This document shows, one piece after another, positions 44,400 to 54,514 of a stretch of 64,000 nucleotides of DNA. This stretch comes from Rosa chinensis. Taxonomy: Eukaryota > Streptophyta > Magnoliopsida > Rosales > Rosaceae. Numbering within the stretch: position 1 is the first letter of the stretch; every line of letters starts with the position of its first letter. The stretch spans positions 49,257,897 through 49,321,896 of the forward strand of contig NC_037088.1 in assembly GCF_002994745.2 (NCBI RefSeq), written 5' to 3'. The notes beneath the pieces are model-generated. The model worked only from the letters and a program-made list of their open reading frames with translations, did no database searches and was not told where the DNA came from. A program made the translations under genes and the position numbers.

Positions 44400-44586
44400 T
44401 ATTTTAGGAAATCAGAAATTGAGAGAAAATCGCTGTGTATTCTCATTGATAATAGGGGCCTCTTTTTATAGAGGATTACAATGCATAGAATCTAAATCAT
44501 ACAAGGAAAGTAATCGTACATTGAATATGAATCTAGATCCTTCTACGTAACTCTATTACCACTATGTCAAGTAACCTAGAGTTTGG

Positions 44587-44590
<4 letters not shown>
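44400..44590 (-). repeat. 5' LTR of copia A (truncated)
   Basis: Matches 20294-20512 but lacks the last 25-30 bp at its outer end, where TTTGGGTC runs into (TA)n. Confidence 0.88.

Positions 44591-44634
<44 letters not shown>
44591..44634. repeat. (TA)n microsatellite
   Basis: About 22 TA units at the truncated LTR border. Confidence 0.96.
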
Positions 44635-44638
<4 letters not shown>

Positions 44639-44714
44639 ACTCCAAATTAAAGTTAATAAAAATCCTTTGTTGGTAACAATGACAAGAAAATCTTCCATGA
44701 TATATTTGTTTGTT

Positions 44715-45600
44715 TGTTTTTTTTAGGGAAAGATAGGAGGTTTATTAATCAATCGGAAATTATACATTGCCGGGGGGGGGGACACAAACCGCAACTCTAG
44801 AAAACCGCGGTTAGTGATTACAGATACCATCCGGCCAACGTGCCCAAATTCTAACCACACTACACCCATTTCCAAGGTTACTTTGATCATATGTCCCAGT
44901 AGTACCTAGTAGTCAACAGCAAAAGACTGCGTCCTTTACAACACTGTCCAATAAGTACCAGACCACATGTAAAGGATTGGTCTCAGCAGATTGACCACCA
45001 CAGTAAACTAAAGTTCACCAAATTGTCCTCGAGAATGACACCATTTACATGGCATACCACCTAGACCTAATCCTAGCTCACAAGAGTAGGAACACAACCC
45101 TAACTCAAAGGAGTAGGGACTTATTAACTCTAACTAACAAACTAACTCAAAAAAAAAAAAAAAAACCCTAACAAAAACCAAAAGGAAATCATTGCAACCC
45201 ACAATCCACCGCCAAACAACAGTCACTAGACCACAAATGATGGCCGCCATCGCTGGATTGATACTGGCACCATTGCTCCACCCCACTGCAGATCTATTGT
45301 GTGATGGGCCTCAAACAAGAAAATATAGCCACCACCATAGCCATCCTCCATGTTAACATAATAGAGAGGCCTCAAAAAGCCTCCTTCGAAAAATCATATG
45401 CCCAGCAGCCTCCTACTGACCACTATCACATAAATCCAAAACCAATAAAGACGAAAACCAACCCTCCCTTTCCACCCAGCGCCGACCGCTCCTAGGCCGA
45501 CACCAGATCTGAGGCACCACTAGACGAGACCCCACAACCAAAAACGAGAAGACCCAAAGTTTTAGTGAAAACTTAGGAGCTCCAAGAATTTTAGACATCA
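44715..45600 (-). mobile_element. Antisense polyadenylated retrosequence (LINE-like 3' region)
   Basis: On the minus strand the sequence ends AATAAACCTCCTATC then TTTCCC and an A-rich tail (TAAAAAAAACA at about 44718-44728). An internal T/A tract lies at 45151-45166. No RT or ORF1 motif is readable. I infer the 3' end of a LINE or another retrotransposed transcript, low to moderate certainty. A short G10 run is at 44773-44783. Confidence 0.35.
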
Positions 45601-45601
45601 A

Positions 45602-45793
45602 TTCACTCACTCAAAGATCCCATATATATGATTGTATGTTAAATAGTGACTTGCAAACAAAGATATGAACTAATTTTGGATTTGTTGGTGATCGATTCAC
45701 ACACTCAAAGATCCCATATATATGATGGTATGTTAACTATATAGTGACTTGCAAACAAAGATATGAGTGCATGTTGGATTTGGTGGTGATAAT
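45602..45793 (+). repeat. 94-bp direct duplication
   Basis: TCAAAGATCCCATATATATG starts at 45611 and 45705. The copies also share GTGACTTGCAAACAAAGATA and a TTGG(A)TTTG(T/G)TGGTGAT end. Confidence 0.92.
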
Positions 45794-46164
45794 TTTTACC
45801 AGCATTATGTTTTTTATTTGTATTTTTTATCAAATAAACAACTCATGTATGATAACTAGTCTATTGTGAGTCGAATTTACGACATTCCACTTATAAAGGG
45901 GATACTTATACTGCTAGACCAATACATTAAATGACAGAAAATGAGTCGCACATTTTGTCTTTAGTAGTGACATTTAGGACCATGATTGAAAGAGATCTCA
46001 TTACTATACTACTACCAATCCGTCCTTTTGTTTCATCTTTTGTTCCACCAACATAGAATACTTGCCACATGAATTTTCTCTCTTTTGCTCAGGTTGGTTA
46101 TGTTGTGAATTATGGGAGAGATTGTATAAAAAAAAATTAAAAAAAAGCTTGCTTGCTTATTTTG

Positions 46165-46507
46165 TAGGGGTGGGCGCGATGCAGTTCGGTTCGGTTTGAG
46201 TCCCAAACCGCAACCAAACCGCTTTTTTCGGTTAGCCTATATATCAAACCGCAACCGCATTACAAAAAGGCTGAACCGATTATTTTGGTTACACCATTTT
46301 TCGGTGCGGTGCTGGTCGGTTTTGGTTTGGAGCGATTTATTAATTTCAACTAGAAAGATAGGGCCAAAATCAGGCTTATTTTTGCCTAACAATTTCAATA
46401 AGGCATAAATAAATTTTGAATGCATTTAGAGTCCACACAAATCGTCAAATGTCACCCAAATATCAAGCAACTTGCAAAAAGACCATAACAACTTATTACA
46501 CACACAC

Positions 46508-46543
<36 letters not shown>

Positions 46544-46846
46544 ATGATCAAGCAAATATAGCAACTTAGTACAAACTGAAAACCTAATCAAAAATTGATT
46601 TCTTATATATTGAAAACTAACATTTCCATCAATAGAGAAATAATAAATACACAAAATGTAATTAAAATAGATTCTGTGTGGGTCGGTTTAAATTGGGCAG
46701 TTTATAACCCGAAACCGCAACTGAACCGCTTTTATACATTTCGGTGTGTGATCATAAAACAAAACCATTTTAGTTTGGTGCGGTCACCGAACCCTTTTTT
46801 TGGTGGGGTCGGTATCCGCATTTTCGGTACAAAATGCCCACCCCTA
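46165..46846. mobile_element. Non-autonomous hAT element with CGGTTC-type subterminal repeats
   Basis: The ends TAGGGGTGGGC and GCCCACCCCTA are inverted copies with a perfect 8-bp duplication TTATTTTG at 46157-46164 and 46847-46854. Both ends carry repeated CGGTT/AACCG words (CAAACCGCAACCAAACCGC near 46204). The centre is AT-rich with a (TA)n run at 46510-46541. No coding capacity. Confidence 0.9.
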
Positions 46847-46854
46847 TTATTTTG

Positions 46855-47579
46855 TAGCTCGAGAGCGGGCCTTTTTTTTTTTTTTTGGTTAGATGTTGAG
46901 CCTCCTTAATTTGTTCTATCAATAATGATATGCCTGCAACATTTAATTTTTTTTTCTTTCAATATATTTTGGGTGTATCTATTGTCACTTTACTATTTTC
47001 TTAGTTCACACTAGCTATGAACATTGCAGTTATTTAAAAACTATATTACTCAAGTGTAAAATGACTAATAAATACACTAATTTTCTAAAATCTAATATGT
47101 AAAGAAAACTAAATACATAACTAATTAACTAAATAGAAATGCTACTTAAATTCTCATTGGTTAACATTAATCTTCATCTTCTCCACCCAAATAAGAATTT
47201 ATTACTATCCTTTCAAAAAAAAAAAGAATTTATTACTATTTTTTTTGTCTTTTTGTTCCCTCCTTAACAAATATTCAGTTCACAAAATCATTGGTATTAA
47301 CTACTTAACTTCATCAAAAAATTTGCAGTACTCTTTGTGAACACCAAAAAAAAGATTTAAAACAAAAAAAAATTCATTATTTCTTCATTGCTTGCAGTTG
47401 TTAACTTACTAATCTTTCGACATAGATTGAAATAGATAGACATTGAAACTAAAAGAGAAAATTGAAGAATGAAAGTAAATCAGATTATAATTTTTTTAGA
47501 AAAATATAATACATTTTAGTTTTATTAATTGTATAAATTAGAGATTTTCATTAAAAAATTTCGTTGTTTATTTGGATAT
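46855..47579. other. AT-rich intergenic sequence, nothing recognised
   Basis: Poly-A and poly-T runs, with no gene, terminal repeats or tandem array seen. Confidence 0.55.
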
Positions 47580-47782
47580 TGTTTAAGGATATCTCTATTT
47601 GTGTTTGGCCCAAACTCTAAGTTACTTGACCTAGTGGTAATAGGGTTTAATTAGAATAATCTAGAGATTATCTTTCCTTGTATGATTCTAACTCTATGCA
47701 TTGTAATCCTCTATATAAAGAGGCCCCTATTATCAATGAGAATACACAGCGATTATCTCTCAATTTCTGATTCCCTAAAACA
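47580..47782 (+). repeat. 5' LTR of copia D
   Basis: 203 bp, TGTTTAAGG...CCCTAAAACA, with a CTCTATATAAAGAGG TATA-box region at about 47710-47724. Confidence 0.95.
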
Positions 47783-48907
47783 CGTTATCAGCACGAGTCT
47801 CTGACCCTGATTCCAAAAGCCAAAGCCTTAAAAAAAAAAAAAAAATTTCAGCCGCGTTAGCCTGCTTGTGCCTGCTCTTCCTGCCAAGCATCAGAGAGCC
47901 CGCATGCGTCAACAACGTCAGCCACCCTCGTTAGCTTTCGCCTAAATCAGCCTCACCTACCTCATGTTGCCGCCTGCAGAAGCTACCCTTGCTAGCGGCT
48001 TGCATGCACGCTCGTCCATCCGCCTGCCCCACCAGAAGATGGCCTCGCCAGACCCGCGTGCCCAGATTAGCCTAGTCTGCCTTCTGCACATTCCCCTGCT
48101 CCCAGACGCATGCCTTCTGCCTGCCGCCGCCACCGCATCGCATATGTTTTCTGGTTAGTCTCACCAGCAGAAAAGGAAGAAAAAGACCCAGAAGAAGAAG
48201 ACGTGGAAGAAGAGGAAAGAAAGAAGAAAGAGATGTGGGCCCCAGAAAAAAAAAATGAAGCCCACGTGCTGGGCAGAAGAAGAAGAAAAAGAAAAAAAAA
48301 AGAAAGGGGGAGGCCTACGAAGAAGTAAAGAAAGAAAGAAGGAGGCGGGCCCAGGAGGAGAAAGAAGAAAGAGAAAGAAAAGAAAAGGAAGTGGGCCTGC
48401 AGCCCAGCCGGAGGAGAAAGAAAGAAAGAAAAAAAGAAGAAGAGGGCATGCAGCCCAGCCAGAGAAGAAGAAAAAAAGGAAAAAAAAAGAAAAAAAGAAA
48501 AAAAAGGAGGAAGCCCACATTCAAGGTATTTTCTTTTATTTAATTCCTTTTGCTTCCGTAATTTCAATTTCTTTTCTTTTTCTCGGGGACTTGCAACCTC
48601 CCTTCTTCTACCCCCATTTCTTCATTATATATGAGACCAAATTAAGCCGAACTGTGGGGGTTCGTGCTCACTCCAAGGTTAGAGCTTGTTGAGATCTCCA
48701 AACTTAAAGTTTGTAGAGAATTTATGATCGACCACTTACATCATTGTTTCGATCTAATCCAATATCTCTTGGAATCGAATTTCTTGGAAGCGACTACGCT
48801 CGGAAATTCCTAATTTCTTGGAAGCAATTACGCTTAGAAATTTCATATGTTTTCGTGGTAGCCTATTTCGCTCCGAAACTAACCCTAATTTCTTGTTCTC
48901 TTTCAGG
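47783..48907 (+). other. Copia D leader with a long purine-rich tract
   Basis: After the primer site comes a C-rich part (47850-48130), then 48170-48520, which is almost entirely purine on the + strand (GAAGAAAAAG-type repeats broken by GCAGCCCAGCC words at about 48398 and 48450). The final part (48580-48907, including CAAATTAAGCCGAACTGTGG) is shared with the leaders of A and C. The Lys/Glu-rich and Phe/Ser-rich open frames on the two strands are by-products of the purine bias. Confidence 0.75.
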
Positions 48908-49966
48908 ATGAGTAACCTGAACAAATTGGACTTTGCTCCATTGGGAACAACTGGCTCTGGATATCACAGGTGGGTTCGTGAAATCCGCTAGCATCTCAAG
49001 GCTGTAGGAATCTTGGATATGATTCTCGAGCCTAGCCAGGACGTGATAACAGTTGAGCAAGCTCAAGCTTTGGAAGCAAATAGAGCAGCCTTAGAGGCAA
49101 ATAAGGCGAAAGCCTTCATCCTAATGACTCGTCATATGGATGATTCGCTCCAGTACGAGTATATAAATGAAGAAGACCCCAGAAGGCTGTGGGTCTCACT
49201 CGAAGATAGATTTGGCAACGTCCGTGACTCCCTGCTTCCTGACTTAGAAGTGAGATGGCATAGCCTCCGCTTCTGTGATTTCAAGTCAGTTCTTGACTAT
49301 AACTCGGAAGCACTTCGCATTAAATCATTAATGGAATTCTGTGATAAAGAGATCACAAATGCGATGTTGATTGAGAAGACTCTCTCTACCTTCCCCGTCT
49401 CTGCATTGATGGTTGCTAAGAACTATCGAATCGATGTAAATGCAAGACGAATCACAAGGTTTCATGAGCTCATTGGAGCTATGAATGTCGCTGAAAAGCA
49501 TGACAATATCCTTGTGAAGAACTATAATTCGAGATCCGTGGAAACAGAGCATATTCCGGAATCCAATTATAGTCGCACCTCTAAGAGAGGACGCCAAGAG
49601 CGAAACCCTAATCTTAGGTATACTTCTGGACATTCTGATCCATATAATCGCTCTACTTGGGGAGGTAACCGCCAAAATAGGCAAACACGGAACCGAAGAG
49701 GCAAACGTGGAAAGAGAGAGGGAGGCAACGCCTCTGGCCATGTTGGTGGCGCCACCAACATTAAGAGCCATCTAAATGACGCTTTCAAAGTGCCTCAATC
49801 AATGGAGTTCGAGCAAAGAGATGTATGTTCTCGATGTGGAGTGTCTGAGCATTGGGCACACATTTGTAGAGCTCGTGAAGAACTTGTCACCGCCTACAAA
49901 ACATATTGTGAAGCAAGAGAAGCTCACTATGTGGAACAAGAAGATCAAGAAGATGATCTAAAGTGA
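48908..49966 (+). pseudogene. Copia D gag, nearly intact (one stop codon)
   Basis: A 352-codon gag from the ATG at 48908 (MSNLNKLDFAPLGTTGSGYH) to the TGA at 49964. The only lesion I see is a TAG at codon 28 (48989-48991), where A and C encode Gln (RQHLKA), a single C-to-T change. The next Met, at 49013 in the same frame, opens 317 residues. Domains: a UBN2-like capsid region (about codons 30-200: RHMDDSLQYEYINEEDPRRL, NVRDSLLPDLEVRWHSLRF), a basic RNA-binding tail with QTRNRRGKRGKREGG, and a zinc knuckle CSRCGVSEHWAHIC at 49826-49867 (C-x2-C-x4-H-x4-C). It ends in acidic QEDQEDDLK. A truncated Gag from the internal Met is possible. Confidence 0.88.
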
Positions 49967-50340
49967 AGGGTTGAAGACTACAAATCTGGCTGGGATCAAT
50001 AGATCGCCAATTCTGTTTAAGTCTTTATTTTTCCAAGAGATGTAATAGGCAATTGCCATATACTTTGTAGTAAATGCCAATGGTTTAGTCTTTCTTCAAA
50101 GTAGGCTCACCCAAAGTAAGCGTGATATCTAGGAAGGTTTTGAGATTAGTAGTACTTAAGCGAGCCTTGCTCCACCGACATCTCTCTACTCACCTGGTCA
50201 CATTTATTTTGGAATTACCGAAAGAAGTTAGACGACTACCATTGTTTTGCATTAGCTAGCATTTGGATTAGATTCTCCTAATGGTTAAGAGACAATGATG
50301 TACTTTGTTGGCTTATGAATAAAATTTCGAGTTCTTTTCA
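49967..50340 (+). other. Conserved non-coding gag-pol spacer of copia D
   Basis: About 370 bp with no open frame (GCCTTGCTCCACCGACATCT, GACGACTACCATTG). The same spacer lies in A and C in the same place. Confidence 0.7.
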
Positions 50341-50364
50341 TTTTGACTCAATTTTGATTCTGAG

Positions 50365-53300
50365 CATATGACTTTGTGACTACAATGGCTGGGCCATCAG
50401 TATTAATTCAAGGACATGGAATAGCCCAAGTTCCACTTGCCAAATGGCACCTTGATTACAGCTGTCACATAAACTCTCTACGCTCTTAGGGCAAATTGTA
50501 CCCTATGAATAGCCAACGAATTCCATGCGAAAATGCATGTAGAGAACGAAAATGAGTTCCTTTGCAATACCTTTAATGATTGCAAACAAAGACGCATCTT
50601 AGAGAAGTTTATGTGTCTCTCTAGTGGACTCTATGTCACTATTCGAGTTATTAATCCAATAAATGTTATGAGAGAAGATCTCTTGGATTTAGACACATAT
50701 TGGCTTTGTTACGACAGGATAGATCATCCTAGTCATGATATGATGATCCATCTACAAAGACTTCATATGGACATCCTTTCTCTCGAGTGAAATGAAGCAT
50801 GAATCAAAAGTTGATTCCTAGACTAAGTGTGACCGACACTGCTGCCTAGGGCACTGCCTCCGTCCACCACCAGCCTAGGGCTGGCGCAGTCCCTATCCAT
50901 GACACCATGGATGGCGTCCATCATTGTGATGGCGCCCTAGGTGATGCTGCAATCACCAACTTACTTCGAATAGCGTTTAAGACGCTCAGGCCCAACCAAA
51001 ATTCTCATTGGTTGCTTCTAAAGCCTTTCGCTCGTTTTACAAAGCCCGTTCCTTAGGGAAATTAGGACTAAGACCGTCCTATGCAAAGGAAATGAACATA
51101 TTCATTCTGTTCTTACATAGAATCCATGGGGATTCTGTGGATTGATTCAACCAACTTGCGGACGCTTAAATATTTCATGATATTGGTTGACACGCAAACA
51201 CGCTGGTCACGTGTTGTGCCATTGTCCACCTATAAATGCTGCTTATGCTACACTCCTACCACATATCATATGACAACGGGCTCACTCCCCAGATCATCCT
51301 ATTCAGTCAATTGGATTTGACTATGCTAGAGAGTTTACATCGAAAGACTTTCGATGGATATTGCAATGGGCTTGATGTTGGACATGACATTCTCTTGTAC
51401 ACACCCAAATGGTCTTGCGGAAACGACTACGATGATAATCTGGACAATGGTAATGTGCGCCAATCTCCTTATATCCGCTTGGGGTGATACGATATCGCAT
51501 GCAGCTATGCTACTTCGTCTATGACCCACCGCCACTCAATGTACCTCTGCGTTACAGCTTATGACTGGATACAAGTATCGTACTTACGCATATTTGAGTG
51601 AGCCATTTATGTGCCAATTGCGCCGCCATAGCACTCTATGATAGGTCCTTCCAGACGAATGGGCAACTACGTTGGTTTTGAGACTCCAACAATCGTCCGC
51701 CACTTAATGCCCTTGCAAGACGATCTCATTACTGCTAGATTTGCGGGTTGTCACTTTGATGAAACAGTCTTCCCGTCGTTAGGGGGAGATAAGAACACGG
51801 ATGTTCAAAAGGAACGACAGGGATTGTCGTGGCCTGTCCCCACTATGTCTCATCTTGATCCCTGTTAAAGTGACGAAATCACACAAATATGCTGCAAACA
51901 AGCCTACAAGGAAGGACGTCCCTACGTGAGGACGTAGCGCCACCCTACATGGAGGTAGGCATGGTGTCAACGCCAAAGAGAGTGGCACTCTGGCGTTACA
52001 GGCCATGGCCCCAGCTAGGATGCATGGGAGGCCCGTGGGTTCAAAGGATACTTTGGCACACTCCAATCCTTTGATCATCGACACTCAAAATCCGTCTCAT
52101 GAGTATCTTCCGGGTTATGGTTATCGTTGGGGGACGCCTCAACGTCAGAACCTATTCCTGAGAATATAGAGCTCTATGAAAATTACACTAGTGTACATGA
52201 GACGTGGGATAGAAACTTCATCATAATTGATGATGTAGTTGCGCATGAGTTTGTTGAGTCTAATGATATCGAACCACGCTTCGTTGATTAATGAATGCCA
52301 ACGTAGAGAAATTTGGCCTAAATGGAAAGATGCGATCCAGGTTAAGATGGATTCTCTAACGAAGAGGAAGGTTTTCGAGCTAGAGATATCAACACCTCCT
52401 AATATAAAACCTGTTGACTAATAGGGTCTTCATTAGAAAGCTTAGTGAGAAAAAGATATGGTAATCGCGCCATAAGGCTCAAGGCTTCTCACAAAACGCC
52501 CTAGAATCGACTACAATGAGACATATTCTCTCGTAATGGATGTCATTGCACTCCACTACCCTGTCAGTTTGGTAGTTTCCGAACAACTGAACATGCAGCT
52601 TACAAATGTGGTCACTACGTATCTCTATGGGGATCTAGATACGGAATATACATGAAGGTTCATGGTGAACTTCATTTACCCAAGTCAAGTGGCTCTAGAC
52701 CACGGAGCGCGTTTACAATAAGATTGAAACGCTCACTAAAGTGACTACTTGATTGAGAAGGGATATGCCCACGCGTTTCTATGACAAGTTTCGGATTCTA
52801 TCGCAGTTCATGTTAGACATGATCTTCATTAGAAGCTCTTAAAGAGTTAAGGGAAACCGTTGAACACTTGAAATCCGAGTTTGAGATGAAGAATTTTGGG
52901 AGAACACGATTATGTCTCGGTTTGGAACTTGAGCATCGTGTTGATAGATGCTTAGGCATTTGACAAGGTCAAACCTTCAAGCACCCCCTTAATCATTCGT
53001 AGTCTTGATCTTGAAAAGGATCTTCTTCATTCGAAGGATGATAATGAAGATGTGTTAGAGGCAGGAGTGCCTTACTTGAGTACAATAGGCGCATTATTGT
53101 ACTTAGCTAAATGCACAAGACCGGACATCTCGTTTACAATGAACTTGTTAGCTAGATATAGCTCTACGCCAACGCAACGCCATTGGATTGGTGTAAAAGA
53201 TATCTTTCAGTACTTGAGATGTACGATTGATATGAGCTTGTTCTATCCCTACAGAGAGATGATGAATTCGGATCCATCACACACCAGAAACGCCGCCAAC

Positions 53301-53700
53301 GCTGGCCTGCGTTCTCTATCCCCATCCCAAAACAATATAAGTGTTTTGGAAGGTTTTGCTGATGCTGGGTACCTCTCTAACCCACACCAAGGTCGCTCCC
53401 AAATCCGGTTAAGTGTTCACAATGGGAAAAGACAGTGACATCTTGGAGGTCTACAGAATAGACCCTAGTCGCTATATCTTCGAACAATGTAGAGATCATT
53501 GCTCTTCACAAAGTGGTTCGTGAATGTATATGGATTGGATCCATAATCACGCATGTTCGAACAATTGTGGTTTGAAGTTTACCACAAGATGAGCCTACGA
53601 GTATTTAGGATAATGCTGTTCGTTTTGAACAAATGAAGCTAGGCTACATCAAAAGCGACAACACCAAGTATAATCAGCAACAACAAACTTTCCTCAAGAT
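50365..53700 (+). pseudogene. Copia D pol pseudogene
   Basis: Degraded pieces in the right order: pre-integrase (50533-50790, SSGLYVTIRVINPINVMRED, DTYWLCYDRIDHPSHDM); integrase (about 51120-51560, STNLRTLKYFMILVDTQTRW, with the later catalytic region shifted); a linker (51640-52290, GCHFDETVFPSLGGDKNTDV); RT (about 52290-53160, ECQRREIWPKWKDAIQVKMD, then YLSTIGALLYLAKCTRPDIS); and RNase H (about 53330-53650, SVLEGFADAGYL and remains of the HAEIIAL box). Stops and frameshifts in every domain rule out function. The RT catalytic box region (about 52790-52830) is not readable. Confidence 0.82.
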
Positions 53701-54016
53701 CAAAGTGAATTAGGTTCAATCTAAGGAAAATATGGCAGACTTGTTTACTAAGTCATTGCCCAAATCCACGTTCGAGAAACATGTGGCAAGAATTGACTTG
53801 CGGAAATTATCTGAACTCCCATGATCGTAGTCATCAGGGGGAGGCGCAAACATCAGGGGGAGATGTCTACATGTTCACCTCGAATCGTGAAGGGTGTGTT
53901 GTGCTCTTTTTCCCCTTCGACCGAGGTTATTTTTGTCCCACTGGGTTTTTGTTACTCGGCAAGGTTTTTAACGAGGCAACGAGAGAAGCACCGTGTTTGG
54001 ACAACACAAGGGGGAG

Positions 54017-54217
54017 TGTTTAAGGATATCTCTATTTGTGTTTGGCCCAAACTCTATGTTACTTGACCTAGTGGTAATAGGGTTTAATTAGAAGAATCTA
54101 GAGATTATCTTTCCTTGTATGATTCTAACTCTATGCATTGTAATCCTCTATAAAGAGGCCCCTATTATCAATGATAATACACAGCGATTATCTCTCAATT
54201 TCTGATTTCCTAAAACA
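54017..54217 (+). repeat. 3' LTR of copia D
   Basis: 201 bp, preceded by AAGGGGGAG. It differs from the 5' LTR by about four substitutions and loss of one TA in the TATA region. Confidence 0.95.
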
Positions 54218-54222
54218 GATAT

Positions 54223-54514
54223 ATCATATAATGATATTTCTGAAGAAAAAAAAAAGATTAGATAAGTAAATTTAATATTGAAATTAAAATGTAAGGTGTA
54301 GTGAATAAATAAGGTGAACAAAGAAATTGATAGGGTGACAATAGTCACGCAAAATCAAGTAAATTGTTCCAGATTCATTAAAAAAAATAATACTAATAAA
54401 CGAAAACGACATTCATAGCGGAGTCGTTTATATTTTACTTGGTTAGAGTACAGAAAAACGGTGGAACTAATAAACTCCCATGGAAACCAAATATTTGCTT
54501 CTCTGAGATCCATT
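54223..54514. other. Short intergenic stretch
   Basis: AT-rich, nothing recognised. It lies between copia D and the RIC1-like pseudogene. Confidence 0.5.

Larger units (their letters stand above)
42218..44590 (-). mobile_element. Ty1/copia element A, 5' portion (antisense)
   Basis: Continues copia A across element B: the remaining gag-pol spacer (42218-42340), gag, a repeat-bearing leader, a primer site (ACGTTATTAGCACGAAG, about 44384-44400, with one mismatch to C and D) and the 5' LTR from 44400. The LTR's outer end is lost into an AT microsatellite at about 44590. Confidence 0.88.
47580..54217 (+). mobile_element. Ty1/copia element D, sense, full length
   Basis: LTRs at 47580-47782 and 54017-54217 are bordered by the 5-bp duplication GATAT (47575-47579, 54218-54222). 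A primer site CGTTATCAGCACGAG follows the 5' LTR at 47783, and a polypurine tract AAGGGGGAG lies directly before the 3' LTR. Between them come leader, gag, spacer and a degraded pol. The LTRs differ by about four substitutions and one 2-bp indel. It is the youngest-looking family member here, yet its pol is badly broken. That suggests it was mobilised by proteins from another copy, or that pol decayed in a lineage of passive copies. Confidence 0.93.

Noticed and set aside
48067..48692. Overlapping Lys/Glu-rich and Phe/Ser-rich open frames on both strands
   Set aside because: They arise from the purine tract in the copia D leader, and there is no domain.
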